From positions 1,826,501 through 1,890,500 of the forward strand of contig NZ_CP134147.1 of the NCBI RefSeq assembly GCF_032163505.1: a DNA stretch of 64,000 nucleotides, in the 5' to 3' direction. The notes under the pieces were generated by a model. That model made no database searches. It was not told the origin of the DNA and was given only the letters and a program-made list of their open reading frames with translations. The stretch is from Streptococcus parasanguinis (GTDB lineage: Bacteria; Bacillota; Bacilli; Lactobacillales; Streptococcaceae). The first letter of the stretch is position 1. Each line of letters opens with the position of its first letter. Shown here one piece after another: positions 37,041 to 45,703 of the stretch. Made by a program: the position numbers and the translations under genes.

Positions 37041-37175
37041 TTAGGCAGCCAAAACTTTGCGTCCTTTACGACGACGAGCTGCCAATACGCGACGACCATT
37101 TTTAGTTGCCATACGGTGACGGAAACCATGTTTGCGCGCACGACGAAGTTTACTTGGTTGATAAGTACGTTTCAC
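37041..37175 (-). CDS. rpmH: 50S ribosomal protein L34
   Basis: The 44-residue product reads [20 protein letters not shown] and onward to the basic KGRKVLAA end, which is L34. The start codon is GTG at 37175, seven bases after GAGGAGGT; no ATG is available at that place. It has its own strong promoter and terminator. It is not beside dnaA or rnpA here, although rnpA is 2.6 kb away in the same orientation. Confidence 0.97.
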   Translation of the reverse strand: MKRTYQPSKLRRARKHGFRHRMATKNGRRVLAARRRKGRKVLAA

Positions 37176-37248
37176 GATGAATACCTCCTCATAGATTTTG
37201 TATTCGTTTAGCCGGCTAGTTGTGATCAGTTACTAAACATACTTTACT

Positions 37249-37277
37249 ATTCTATCGGATTCGACTCTATTTGTCAA
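37249..37277 (-). promoter_or_regulatory. Promoter of rpmH
   Basis: Minus strand: TTGACA (37277-37272), 17-base spacer, TAGAAT (37254-37249). Confidence 0.85.
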
Positions 37278-37322
37278 TAGCTATGGCAAAATTGTTGCAA
37301 ATACAGGTCGGAGAACACCTTT

Positions 37323-37952
37323 CTACACCTGACGGGTTGCCAAGTAATAGGGTTCCAGAGCCACCAGCGCCTCTTGCAACTGATCCAGGATATTCTCTAG
37401 GGACCTCTCCTCAACTAGAGAAACATCGTATTTGACGAGGACCTTACGAACCGCCCCTTCTGCTACTGCTTGTAACAGATCATGGCGATTCTTTTCTGTT
37501 CCTTCTACCCTTTGACTCTCTCCATTTTTCTGGGCGAAATAATAAACTGGCTGAGAGATTGGAAGGGTGAGAACCTTGTGTTGCTTTTGAAGGCTCTGCT
37601 CATCTTTTTTTCGCTCGATAAAACTCACCTCTAAGGAAACTCCAAAATCAACTGCATCTCCATAGAGCCTCAAGGCAAACATAGGCTCTGCCATCGTCCC
37701 TTCTCCTTTTAGATAGGCCCAAAAATGAGGCCGTAAGACCTGGGCCTGGTTCATCCATTGGCTAGTCCGATCCTGCTCTAAGTAAGGGTGGCGCTGCTGA
37801 AAGGCTGAGACTAAATCGGTGAATTCCTTACGAGCTGCTTGAGCTAGGGCACGATACTGCTCCATCTCTGAGGCTAGCACCCCAGCCTTTGCTGGGGCCT
37901 GGTAGTGGATTCCTTGAAGCTTTAAAAACTCTCGAATCGCTGCAAATGCCAT
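37323..37952 (-). CDS. Conserved-looking protein of unknown function
   Basis: A 209-residue soluble protein with no signal peptide or membrane segment. The N-terminal ~60 residues are helical; the middle holds 'QVLRPHFWAYLKGEGTMAEPMFALRLYGDAVDFGVSLEVSF', reminiscent of a restriction-like or MrcB-like fold only in general feel; the C-terminal third is helical again. Separated from khpB by a terminator-like stem, it seems to be its own unit. I do not recognise the family. Confidence 0.7.
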   Translation of the reverse strand: MAFAAIREFLKLQGIHYQAPAKAGVLASEMEQYRALAQAARKEFTDLVSAFQQRHPYLEQDRTSQWMNQAQVLRPHFWAYLKGEGTMAEPMFALRLYGDAVDFGVSLEVSFIERKKDEQSLQKQHKVLTLPISQPVYYFAQKNGESQRVEGTEKNRHDLLQAVAEGAVRKVLVKYDVSLVEERSLENILDQLQEALVALEPYYLATRQV

Positions 37953-37971
37953 TTGCTTCCTTTCTAAACCT

Positions 37972-38012
37972 AAAAAAGAGAGATCGGCTCAATCCCGTCT
38001 CTCCCTTATGGG
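37972..38012 (-). terminator. Terminator of rnpA-yidC-khpB
   Basis: Minus strand: GAGAGACGGG pairs with CCGATCTCTC (two internal bases unpaired), followed by TTTTTT, just after khpB. Confidence 0.7.
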
Positions 38013-38026
38013 AAATAATAGCTAGA

Positions 38027-38974
38027 TTATCCTTCGATGTCTACCACCACGTAACGGTTTGGTTCTTCCCCTTCAGAGTAGCTAGTGACTCCTTCCATCT
38101 TAGAGACGATCCGGTGAATGATTTTGCGTTCACTGTTTGACATCGGATCTGTCTGTTGGGCTTGCCCATCTTCGAGGGCACGTGTTGCCAACTTCTGAGC
38201 ATAGCTTTGAAGAACTTCTGCCCGGTGTTCTACATAGTCATTCACATTAATGGTAATGTAAAAATTCTTTGAGTAGCGGTTATAGAGGTAATTTTGCGCC
38301 AAAAGTTGAAGAGCCTTCAAGACTTTTCCGTGGTAACCAATGACACGTCCTGGCTCATTGGTATCAATTTGCATATTGACCGTACGGCGGTTGTGACTGC
38401 TTGAGATGGTCGCATCCACATCCATTTCATCGACCACTGTTTGAACATAGGCTGTCACATCATCTACGACTTCTTCGATGTTGTAGTTTTCCTCTACCTC
38501 GATACCAAGGTTTGAGAAATCAGATTCGCTTGATTCTTTTGTCGCTGGTTCTTTGACTTTTTCAAGGATATGTTCATGCCCTTTTTCTTCAAGAACGGTA
38601 TCTGCTTCTTTGTCATGTTTCAGGATTTCGGTCTTGATTTCTTCAGAGACAACTTCTCCTTCTTCTTCGACCTTTTTGATCGCTGCAACGACACGTCCGA
38701 GATCGACCGTTGCTTCGCTCACAGTCTTAACCGGTTCATTTTGCGCATTGATCTCATCTGGGACACCTTTGACAGCTTTTTGATTGGCTTTTACAACAGT
38801 TGTTTCTGCAATGGGCTCAATCTCAACTTGAGCTGGTTTTTTACCAAACAAGCCAAGAAAACCTTTCTTTTCACGCGCTACAACCGTAATATGCGCCTTC
38901 ATACGGGGAATATCTAAATCGTTCAGACCTTTTTGAATCGCTTCTTCAACAGTTGCTCCAGTATATAGGACCAT
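38027..38974 (-). CDS. khpB: RNA-binding protein KhpB (Jag/EloR)
   Basis: An RNA-binding regulator that, with KhpA, controls cell elongation and division in pneumococcus. The 315-residue protein has a Jag-N domain (residues 1-50, 'GATVEEAIQKGLNDLDIP...KKGFLGLFGKKPA'), an acidic Lys/Glu/Val linker, a KH domain with 'VIGYHGKVLKALQLLAQNYL', and a C-terminal R3H domain ('MSNSERKIIHRIV'). Located directly after yidC, the usual neighbour. The Thr in the linker phosphorylated in pneumococcus cannot be assigned from sequence alone. Confidence 0.95.
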   Translation of the reverse strand: MVLYTGATVEEAIQKGLNDLDIPRMKAHITVVAREKKGFLGLFGKKPAQVEIEPIAETTVVKANQKAVKGVPDEINAQNEPVKTVSEATVDLGRVVAAIKKVEEEGEVVSEEIKTEILKHDKEADTVLEEKGHEHILEKVKEPATKESSESDFSNLGIEVEENYNIEEVVDDVTAYVQTVVDEMDVDATISSSHNRRTVNMQIDTNEPGRVIGYHGKVLKALQLLAQNYLYNRYSKNFYITINVNDYVEHRAEVLQSYAQKLATRALEDGQAQQTDPMSNSERKIIHRIVSKMEGVTSYSEGEEPNRYVVVDIEG

Positions 38975-38989
38975 ATGTCCACCTCTTTC

Positions 38990-39805
38990 TTATTTTTTCT
39001 TTTTCTGTGCTTTGTTTAGGGCACGACGTTTTTGTTTTTCCATGTCTCGTGAAGCTTGCTCTTTTGCTTCACGCTCTGCGATAATCTTGAAGGGGTTGTT
39101 CAAGAGATAGGTTTGCCCGACTTGGTAAGCATTGGAAGTCACCCAGTATAGTGCGACCCCGCTGGCTGAGAACAAGGCAAAGAAGAAGATCATCACAGGC
39201 ATCACATACATCATGGTTGTCGCACTACCATTGCGCTCTGGCATGGCTTTATTGGTCAACCAACTGCTGAAAAATGTGAAGAGTGCTGCAAGAACCGGCA
39301 AGATATAAGTCGGGTCGATCGCACCAAGGTCCAACCAGAGGAAGTGACCGACTTTAAGGAATTCGACACGGCTCAGCGCTTGGAACAAGGCCATCAAGAC
39401 CGGCATCTGGATCAAGAGAGGAAGGAAGGCTGAAGACGTTTTGACACCTTTTTCCTTGTATAGGGCCCGCATCTCTTCGGAAAGCTTGGTCCGGCTATCA
39501 AGATCCTTCCCAGGATACTTAGCTTGCAATTCCTTGAGGAGGGGTTGAATTTCCTGCATTTTGCGGGTTGAATTCATTTGATATTGGAAGAGAGGCAAGA
39601 GGACCGTCCGGATGACAATGGTAAAGACGATAATCCCTACACCGATACTTCCGCCAAAGGACAAGAAGCGGATGGCTTCTGCAAAGAAGTAGACGAAGCG
39701 TTCCCAACCACCTGTCGACTGAGCTGTCACTTGAGAGGTTCCACAAGCTGTCAAGACCAATAAGGCCGCTCCTAATAATCCAGTTAACTTCAGTTTCTTT
39801 TTCAC
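38990..39805 (-). CDS. yidC: Membrane protein insertase YidC/OxaA
   Basis: Inserts proteins into the cytoplasmic membrane, alone or with SecYEG. The ~271-residue product has a lipoprotein signal with lipobox LTAC, then the YidC core with five hydrophobic segments ('[18 protein letters not shown]', '[18 protein letters not shown]') and a basic C-terminal tail. The GTG at 39805 is preferred: AAAGGG lies six bases upstream and it gives a compact signal peptide; an upstream ATG at 39829 lies inside rnpA. Confidence 0.95.
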   Translation of the reverse strand: MKKKLKLTGLLGAALLVLTACGTSQVTAQSTGGWERFVYFFAEAIRFLSFGGSIGVGIIVFTIVIRTVLLPLFQYQMNSTRKMQEIQPLLKELQAKYPGKDLDSRTKLSEEMRALYKEKGVKTSSAFLPLLIQMPVLMALFQALSRVEFLKVGHFLWLDLGAIDPTYILPVLAALFTFFSSWLTNKAMPERNGSATTMMYVMPVMIFFFALFSASGVALYWVTSNAYQVGQTYLLNNPFKIIAEREAKEQASRDMEKQKRRALNKAQKKKK

Positions 39806-39806
39806 A

Positions 39807-40148
39807 TTATTCCCTTTCTTGGTAGACATGCGCTAATTTTAAGACATGTACAAGATTTTTCTCTACTTGATGAAAGTCGAGCTCCTCCACTCCTTTACGA
39901 GCAATGACAACAAAATCATCGGTCGTAAGGAAGGCTTGGTGTTTGATCAAAACATGGCGAATCAAACGTTTGATGCGATTTCTGGTCACAGCATTTCCCA
40001 GTTTCTTACTAACAGACAGGCCGACTCGAAAATGCGGTTGGTCTTTGCGCAAGCGGTAAACAACGAATTTCCGATTGGCAACATTTTGACCACTTTTAAA
40101 AATAGCATTAAAATCTTTGTCACGTTTGACGCGGTAGCTTTTTTTCAA
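39807..40148 (-). CDS. rnpA: Ribonuclease P protein component
   Basis: Protein cofactor of RNase P. The 113-residue basic protein carries the signature '[25 protein letters not shown]'. It starts at TTG (40148) seven bases after GGAG, a typical start for this gene. A TGgTATAAT extended -10 lies about 40 bases upstream. It is one base before yidC, giving the conserved rnpA-yidC-khpB order. Confidence 0.96.
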   Translation of the reverse strand: MKKSYRVKRDKDFNAIFKSGQNVANRKFVVYRLRKDQPHFRVGLSVSKKLGNAVTRNRIKRLIRHVLIKHQAFLTTDDFVVIARKGVEELDFHQVEKNLVHVLKLAHVYQERE

Positions 40149-40191
40149 ACCTCAACTCCCTCTTTTAAATTTATTCTATTATACCATATTT

Positions 40192-40221
40192 TCAAAAAAA
40201 ACCAATCTCACTCAGGAAATC
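40192..40221 (-). terminator. Terminator between the CPBP gene and rnpA
   Basis: Minus strand: AACCGAT and ATTGGTT arms (one G-U type mismatch), then a run of eight T. Confidence 0.65.
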
Positions 40222-40226
40222 GGTTG

Positions 40227-40904
40227 CTACTTAAATACAGATAAAAGTAAAGGCAAGGTGTAGTAGAGATTGAGCAAGATATGAGCCAAAATAGGAGCAA
40301 GGAGCGTCTGACTCCGATAATACAGGATCCCAAAAATCACACTCGGCAGGAGATAGATGATAGAAGCTCCTAGCGAAAAGGGATTGTGGAGAAAATGTAA
40401 GCCACTGTAGATGAGGGCTGGAAGCCAAATCTCTGCATAGAGTTTCCAACCTTTGAAGTAGGCATTTACCAAGGCTCCACGAAAGATCAGCTCTTCTGTC
40501 ACCGGCCGGATGACGACCATTGCGATCACTAGGATAAGCACTCCTGTGGGGCTAATTTCCCGAGGAAATAGACTCAAAACGGCTGCCCGTCCTTGGACAA
40601 AACCACTGATGAAGTAGTCCAACCAGTAAACCAAACAGGCCGCAAAAACGGCTTCTATCAGAGCTTGAAGAGGGTTTTTCCCCAGCTTAAACTGCGCTTT
40701 TTTAGAAAAACGATAGACCAAAAATCCTGTAAAGACTGCATAGAGGCCTTCTAGGCCAAATAAGGTCCAATAATAGCTATTGGCGCTTGCTACACTATTG
40801 GAGACATACTGGGCCAAGGGGCGAAATTGAGGCCGAACATAAAAATAAAACAAGAGCAGAAAGAGGGGATAAAGCAGTGAGAGCTTTCCTTTGATGAATT
40901 TCAT
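40227..40904 (-). CDS. CPBP family intramembrane glutamic protease
   Basis: A 225-residue membrane protein of the CPBP (Abi) family, relatives of Rce1-type proteases; streptococcal members are often linked to bacteriocin immunity or protein processing. The motifs are visible: TEELIFRG (paired glutamates and Arg) and HFLHN (second motif), each next to a hydrophobic segment. AGGAAAGGT precedes the ATG at 40904. No bacteriocin gene is seen nearby, so the role is open. Confidence 0.87.
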   Translation of the reverse strand: MKFIKGKLSLLYPLFLLLFYFYVRPQFRPLAQYVSNSVASANSYYWTLFGLEGLYAVFTGFLVYRFSKKAQFKLGKNPLQALIEAVFAACLVYWLDYFISGFVQGRAAVLSLFPREISPTGVLILVIAMVVIRPVTEELIFRGALVNAYFKGWKLYAEIWLPALIYSGLHFLHNPFSLGASIIYLLPSVIFGILYYRSQTLLAPILAHILLNLYYTLPLLLSVFK

Positions 40905-40989
40905 AGATACCTTTCCTATAAAGTCTGACAAATCGTATAGTGCATCTTACCATAATCGTGACAAGGTTTCAATGAAAAAGGATGCCTTC

Positions 40990-41883
40990 CTACTCTCTGA
41001 GATAGGCCACATAACCACCTAAGACAGCGACTAGAATCAAGAGACAAAGAAAAGTTTCCATCCATACAAGAACTGTCAAGAAAGGCAGTTGCAACAAGCA
41101 TTGGGCCATTTTCAAAGAGGTCGCTGTGATAACTGTTGGAAAGGTCAGGGCTGAAAAAGCAGGTTGAAAACCTTCTTTTATCATTCTCGGTAGGCGCGTC
41201 AAAACAAAGAAATAAAAACCTTGCGAGGCCACCACCATGATTAGTAAGAACCAGGTAGGCAGGCTTGCTCCACCCACACGAACCAGAGCTGCTAAAAGAA
41301 GGGAAAATGGAGCGCAATAGATGCCTTCTTGGCCCAACAGATGAATGGGTAAGGGCGACTGCTTCAAATCATGATAGATAAGGGGATAAAGAAGAAAGGT
41401 CAAACCAAAACCAATCACTAGAGCGAGATAAGCAATCTCCCTGATTCCCACAACGGGATAAGTCAAGGCCGCTACTGCAATGCCCACATAGAGAACGGTC
41501 CAACTGGGAGTCGCATTGGCTCTTGGTCGCGCTAGGACATGGGTCTTGGTAAAATAGAGAATTAAGCCCAGATCCAAGAGAAAGGCAGACCACCAGACCA
41601 ACTGTGATAGACCTCCAAAGGCGGGAAAGAGGCGCAAAAGATAGGTGGATAGAATCATCCCTGCCATGGGAAAAGTCGCCATCCCAGATAAAAGGGCTGG
41701 TTGTTGGAGTTCTATCTTGGTTTCTTGCCAGCGAATCGCATGATAAACGACAAAGAAAAACCAGAAGAACAAACCTGTCAGACTAAAGGCGTGGGCAAGG
41801 AAGGGTAGCGAGTCTGCAAGAAGGTTGCCAGCGCCAACCAGTCCTAACAGACAGCCTGAAAATACTAAGGGGATCTTTTTCAT
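40990..41883 (-). CDS. TDT (TehA/SLAC1-like) family transporter
   Basis: A 297-residue protein with about ten hydrophobic segments and the general pattern of tellurite-resistance/dicarboxylate transporters ('FPMAGMILSTYLLRLFPAF', 'YCAPFSLLLAALVRVGG', 'SALTFPTVITATSLKMAQ'). The substrate is not predictable. GGAG lies six bases before the ATG at 41883; a TTG four codons earlier would include that site. It lies 85 bases upstream of the CPBP gene. Copy 3 of the repeat element is just upstream. Confidence 0.82.
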   Translation of the reverse strand: MKKIPLVFSGCLLGLVGAGNLLADSLPFLAHAFSLTGLFFWFFFVVYHAIRWQETKIELQQPALLSGMATFPMAGMILSTYLLRLFPAFGGLSQLVWWSAFLLDLGLILYFTKTHVLARPRANATPSWTVLYVGIAVAALTYPVVGIREIAYLALVIGFGLTFLLYPLIYHDLKQSPLPIHLLGQEGIYCAPFSLLLAALVRVGGASLPTWFLLIMVVASQGFYFFVLTRLPRMIKEGFQPAFSALTFPTVITATSLKMAQCLLQLPFLTVLVWMETFLCLLILVAVLGGYVAYLRE

Positions 41884-41941
41884 CGGGAGCTCCAATCATG
41901 TTGTCGCTTTCAGTATACCATAAAAGAGAAGGAAGCAGGAT

Positions 41942-42125
41942 AAAAAAGAGAGTTGGACAGAAATCGGTAATTCGTTAGAATTCGATTTCGTCGTCCCACC
42001 TCCGCACAGTTGAGTAGGGCTGTAAAAGCTGATGAAATCAGCGTAGTAGAGCCCACTCAACCACTGCGTCTTGCTCGACAATCCAAAAATAATTGAGAGG
42101 CTAGGACTTTTGTCCTAGCCTCTTC
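41942..42125. repeat. ~180-bp multi-hairpin repeat element, copy 3
   Basis: Same modules and orientation as the copies at 14.1 and 16.7 kb. The outer first arm reads GTTGGAC, so one pair in the first stem is lost. The last stem AGAGGCTAGGAC...GTCCTAGCCTCT is intact. It lies between the TDT gene start and the accessory Sec operon end. Confidence 0.85.
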
Positions 42126-42140
42126 AAATTGTAGATAAAG

Positions 42141-42296
42141 TCATCTTAGAAACTTTCCGCCGTGAGATAAGTGCTAGAAACATTCTTGTTTCTAGCACTC
42201 GGGAGTTTTGGAACCTTAGGTCCAAAACTAAGTCATGGAACTTCCTCGAAGTTCGCTGACGTCCGTACTCACCTAAGGAAAGTTTCAATAGATGTC
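42141..42296. repeat. ~150-bp element with terminal inverted repeats and three internal hairpins
   Basis: Ends GAAACTTTCC (42149) and GGAAAGTTTC (42277) pair, as do the next-inner GTGAG (42162) and CTCAC (42268). Inside are three hairpins: GTGCTAGAAAC/GTTTCTAGCAC (42171-42198, 11 perfect pairs), TTTTGGA/TCCAAAA (42206-42227) and GAACTTC/GAAGTTC (42238-42254). No reading frame of note. It is seen once in this window. It could be a small mobile (MITE-like) repeat or a structured RNA. Confidence 0.7.
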
Positions 42297-42379
42297 TAAG
42301 TAAGCCTAATAGTTGATATCTCTTTAATTTTTAAGTATCATTTAGGTTGCATTATGTAAGAAACAGATGGATTACATTC

Positions 42380-42412
42380 TAAAAGAAGTTGGAGAACACC
42401 AACTTCTTTTTA
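42380..42412 (-). terminator. Terminator of the accessory Sec operon
   Basis: AAAAGAAGTTGG and CCAACTTCTTTT arms with a short loop, 20 bases after the asp5 stop on the minus strand. Confidence 0.9.
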
Positions 42413-42428
42413 TCCATTCTATTAGAAA

Positions 42429-42653
42429 CTAGGCCTGTACGACCATCATATAAAGAAATAAGGATACGAGAAAGACGATACTAACAACAAGGGTCGCTAG
42501 CTTGAGTCCACGGTGAGAGCGCCAGTAACTTGGTTTTCCTAGGTTACTGGTCGCATCTGTTGAGAGCGATTGTTGTTGGCGAGGCTGCAGGGTGATCAGA
42601 ACCACAAGAGCGAGGGATAAGATCGAGATCCCGATTGCAAATACCATTTCCAT
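42429..42653 (-). CDS. asp5: Accessory Sec system protein Asp5 (SecG-like)
   Basis: A 74-residue protein with a hydrophobic segment at each end (FAIGISILSLALVVLITL and LATLVVSIVFLVSLFLYMMV) joined by a polar loop, the SecG topology. In S. gordonii Asp5 helps the SecA2/SecY2 channel export the SRR adhesin. It is the last gene of the operon, one base after asp4. Confidence 0.87.
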   Translation of the reverse strand: MEMVFAIGISILSLALVVLITLQPRQQQSLSTDATSNLGKPSYWRSHRGLKLATLVVSIVFLVSLFLYMMVVQA

Positions 42654-42654
42654 C

Positions 42655-42846
42655 TTAGGATCCTCCTAACACTCTGAAGAGGGTAAAAATAACTCCCAAC
42701 AAAATCACCAAACCAATGATCACATTAAAAGTGACATTGATCTTTTCAGAACGTGTCGTCTTTTCTTTTTCGGCAGGACGGCGTTTGAGAGACTCCATTC
42801 GTCCCTCTACTTCTTTGTAAAATAAATCTTTCTTACGATCACTCAC
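42655..42846 (-). CDS. asp4: Accessory Sec system protein Asp4 (SecE-like)
   Basis: A 63-residue protein with a charged N-terminal half and one C-terminal membrane segment (NVIIGLVILLGVIFTLF), like SecE. The start is GTG at 42846, five bases after AGGTGG and overlapping the gtfB stop; another GTG three codons earlier is possible. Its place between gtfB and asp5 matches S. gordonii-type loci. Confidence 0.87.
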   Translation of the reverse strand: MSDRKKDLFYKEVEGRMESLKRRPAEKEKTTRSEKINVTFNVIIGLVILLGVIFTLFRVLGGS

Positions 42847-44194
42847 TGTGTCCACCTATCCCTTCTTGCAAGCGAGCTTTGAAAACAGCTGGCTCAACGC
42901 TACTTGATTGGGCAATTTGTTGCGCGACGGCTTCTCTGTAGTTATCCACAGATTGGTAGATTTCCTGGATACGGGCCACCATATCTGCTTCTTTTCCTTG
43001 ATCAAAGATATTGGCTTGTGCGAGGAAGTGGCGGTCATGCAAAGTATGGCTAAAGGCAAGGATGACTTGCTGGTGTTCGAAGGCCTTACGAACAATGCCT
43101 TGCACCTCTGCATAGTGGTTGATATCCAGATAAATACTAGAGACCTTAAGCAACTCTTTGATCCGCCCTTGACTGATATTTTGGTACAAGACCACATTTC
43201 GATAGCGAACCATAGATAGAAGACTAGCAGACATCTCCGTCAAAGCTGCCACACGGAAGGTCACATTCGGCAAGTTCTCTACTAGGTAGGTCAAGGCTTC
43301 GATCTGATCCGAATTAGTCAAAACAAAGGCGTCTTTACGGATATCGTCTTTCACCTTGAAATCATACAGGTAGCCAAGAGGTCCAAAATAGCTATGCTGA
43401 TCTTGCGAGGTCAACTGCAAAGCGCGATGATAGGTCGCGTTTTGCGGAATCAAGATCTTCTTGGTCCGGATTTCTGGGCTCTTTAGAATCAACTGCATAT
43501 TGCCTGGAAGGCTATCGTGAAGCGGCTCCTGCCACACCAAGACGTCGCGTCCTTTGATGCCTTTATTGCCGAGCTGGAGACTAATGCTAAAGGAGGTAGC
43601 CAGCGTATTGTAGACCAAACCATCTAGATCAAAACCACGATACTCTAGATAAAAGACAAAGTAATCTAAGCGATTCTTGAAAATCCGCATGGGTTGATGG
43701 TCCAAGGTCAAGATCAAATCCCCTGTTTGGTGATTTTCTGTCAAGCGCTCGGTATCCCCTTCAAAATAAGTAGTCACCAAATACTGTCCCTGATCGCCAC
43801 AAGTCGTTACGGCAATCTTACGACCGTATTGGTCGTAGTGCTCAATCATGACCACTTGTCCCTTGTCATCTAACCACTCTAAGCGCTCGACGATGCGTTT
43901 GTAGGAAGCAGCGTGGTACACAATTCGAGCCTTTTCTTGACCATAGTAGGTCACTTTTCCCGAACTATTATCCCCAGAAACTTCCCAGAAATCAGGAACT
44001 GGAACTTCATTAAAGTAGCGTCCCCGCTTCTCTCCTTTTGCTTGTCCTAAGAAATAAATAAAGGGAGACTCGACACCGTCTGGTAAGAAACCATTTGGCT
44101 CCAAAACAACGGTCGGATGGTCAAAACCAGACTCTTTCATGGAGTGGAGCAGGTCTTGGCTTTCACGAGAATAACTATCAAATACGTTCAGCAT
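42839..44194 (-). CDS. gtfB: Accessory Sec glycosylation partner GtfB
   Basis: GtfB (Gtf2) binds GtfA and the SRR substrate and is needed for the first GlcNAc transfer, though it lacks catalytic activity itself. The 451-residue protein opens 'MLNVFDSYSRESQDLLHSM', typical of the family, has the substrate-recognising N-terminal part with 'WEVSGDNSSGKVTYYG', and a degenerate GT4-like C-terminal half ('LYDFKVKDDIRKDAFVLTNSDQIEALTYLV'). Its start overlaps gtfA by 17 bases, consistent with obligatory complex formation. Confidence 0.95.
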   Translation of the reverse strand: MLNVFDSYSRESQDLLHSMKESGFDHPTVVLEPNGFLPDGVESPFIYFLGQAKGEKRGRYFNEVPVPDFWEVSGDNSSGKVTYYGQEKARIVYHAASYKRIVERLEWLDDKGQVVMIEHYDQYGRKIAVTTCGDQGQYLVTTYFEGDTERLTENHQTGDLILTLDHQPMRIFKNRLDYFVFYLEYRGFDLDGLVYNTLATSFSISLQLGNKGIKGRDVLVWQEPLHDSLPGNMQLILKSPEIRTKKILIPQNATYHRALQLTSQDQHSYFGPLGYLYDFKVKDDIRKDAFVLTNSDQIEALTYLVENLPNVTFRVAALTEMSASLLSMVRYRNVVLYQNISQGRIKELLKVSSIYLDINHYAEVQGIVRKAFEHQQVILAFSHTLHDRHFLAQANIFDQGKEADMVARIQEIYQSVDNYREAVAQQIAQSSSVEPAVFKARLQEGIGGHSE

Positions 44195-45692
44195 GTGTCA
44201 CCTCTTCTATCAATTGTGCCCAAGCTTCTTCTACTCGGCTGGTCAAAAAGTCTTCTGCACGCGCATAAGATGCTTGACGCATGCTGGCTAGATCATCTTT
44301 TTTGTATAGCTGGATCATTTTTTCCGCAAAGGCAGAAGCAATCTGGTCGACCACTTGATCTGCTGAAGGCGGAATGAGATAGCCATTTTTACCTTCTGTG
44401 ACAAAGGTCTGATTGCCATAAGGAACGTCAAAACCGATAATCGGTAGACCCGAACCAATCGCCTCCATCAAGGTCAACCCAAAACCTTCACTGGTCGACG
44501 CTGATAGGTAAACTTCATAGTTCTTATAAATTTCCTCTAGATTGGCATGCCCTTTGAGATGGATATAGTCTGCTGCCCCCAATTCATCGATTAGAGACCG
44601 TAGCTTACCTTCTTCTCCACCTTTTCCATAGATGTCAAAAGACAGTTCTGGTAATTCTTTTTTGGCGCGAACCACTGCTCGCACCAACCAATCAATATGC
44701 TTTTCTGTCGCCAAACGAGAGGCGGTAATCATAGAAAATGGGGTGCGATTTTCGTTTTGTGGCAAGCTTGCAAGACTCCCAACTGGAATGGTATAGATAG
44801 CCGGCTGATGGTTGGTGTATTTGGCAAACTGCTCAGCCAAGATTTCTTTTTGGCGGTCAGTCGCGACAATAAAGAAGTCTACCTTGTCTGCATTGGTAAA
44901 TTGGTACTCGTAGTAGTTGTTCCACAAGATATACTGATCATCGACATTATTGGCACTGAAGTGCTCGGCATGGACGACCACACCCAGGCGGGCTTTTTGC
45001 GCTTCTTCAAAGATAGGCTGACCAATATTGGTTTCCCGATCCAAAATCACCAGATCTTGTTTGGTCAATTGAAGGGTCTGCATAAAGTAGCGGATCAATT
45101 CTTGGCGACCAACTAGGTAGCGATCTGGAAAACGATAGATCTCGCGGCCATCTGCCATCTGCATGCTGTAGGCAACTGTCCCGTCTTCATTGTAAAAGCG
45201 GCGCTCAATCAAGTTAGCTTGGTTGTTCTTAGGAATGAAGTACTCGGTACAATAGCGGGTATAGGAGAAATAATCCTTTCTCACTAAAATCCCTCTAGAC
45301 ACGTACTCACAGCGTTCGACATGGGGACTGTTTTCTTCGCGCAGGTAGCAGGTCAAAAAGTTGTCCTGGTCCTCATAAAAGAAGCGCTTGATCTTACCAT
45401 CGACTTCTTCCCGAGTCGGTTTTCCGGCAAATCCTGCTAAGACCTGATCAATGGTATAGGTCGTTGGCGCAATTTTTATATCTGTAAAATGGCTATAGAG
45501 CCAGATGATTTCATCATTTTTAAAACCGATATTTTCTGTTAAATGTTGGATATTATCGGCTAGAATCATATCCATAAAGACAAACTTGGCTGGTTGATGG
45601 ATATTGCGTAACAACTGGGCACGGTAGGCCTGGGCATACTCAACACCACTGCTGGCCCAACCGATTCCAAGGTTGATATTGTATACTGTCAT
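44178..45692 (-). CDS. gtfA: Accessory Sec glycosyltransferase GtfA
   Basis: GtfA (Gtf1) adds GlcNAc to serine/threonine in the SRR of the adhesin before export. The 504-residue protein has the family N terminus 'NINLGIGWASSGVEYAQAYR', an inserted beta-sheet region (about residues 60-200), and a GT4 nucleotide-sugar site with 'TASRLATEKHIDWLVRAV', 'HLKGHANLEEIYKNYEVYL' and 'STSEGFGLTLMEAIGSGLPIIG' (the EGFGLTLMEA glutamates being catalytic-region residues). A GAGGA site precedes the ATG, 11 bases after secA2. Confidence 0.96.
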   Translation of the reverse strand: MTVYNINLGIGWASSGVEYAQAYRAQLLRNIHQPAKFVFMDMILADNIQHLTENIGFKNDEIIWLYSHFTDIKIAPTTYTIDQVLAGFAGKPTREEVDGKIKRFFYEDQDNFLTCYLREENSPHVERCEYVSRGILVRKDYFSYTRYCTEYFIPKNNQANLIERRFYNEDGTVAYSMQMADGREIYRFPDRYLVGRQELIRYFMQTLQLTKQDLVILDRETNIGQPIFEEAQKARLGVVVHAEHFSANNVDDQYILWNNYYEYQFTNADKVDFFIVATDRQKEILAEQFAKYTNHQPAIYTIPVGSLASLPQNENRTPFSMITASRLATEKHIDWLVRAVVRAKKELPELSFDIYGKGGEEGKLRSLIDELGAADYIHLKGHANLEEIYKNYEVYLSASTSEGFGLTLMEAIGSGLPIIGFDVPYGNQTFVTEGKNGYLIPPSADQVVDQIASAFAEKMIQLYKKDDLASMRQASYARAEDFLTSRVEEAWAQLIEEVTHAERI

Positions 45693-45703
45693 AATGTCCT
45701 CTT

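Noticed and set aside
14009-42081. Small proteins inside the three ~180-bp elements (MSSKTQWLS type)
   Set aside because: They lie wholly in the hairpin repeats, have no clear ribosome site, and differences between copies alter residues freely while structure is largely kept.
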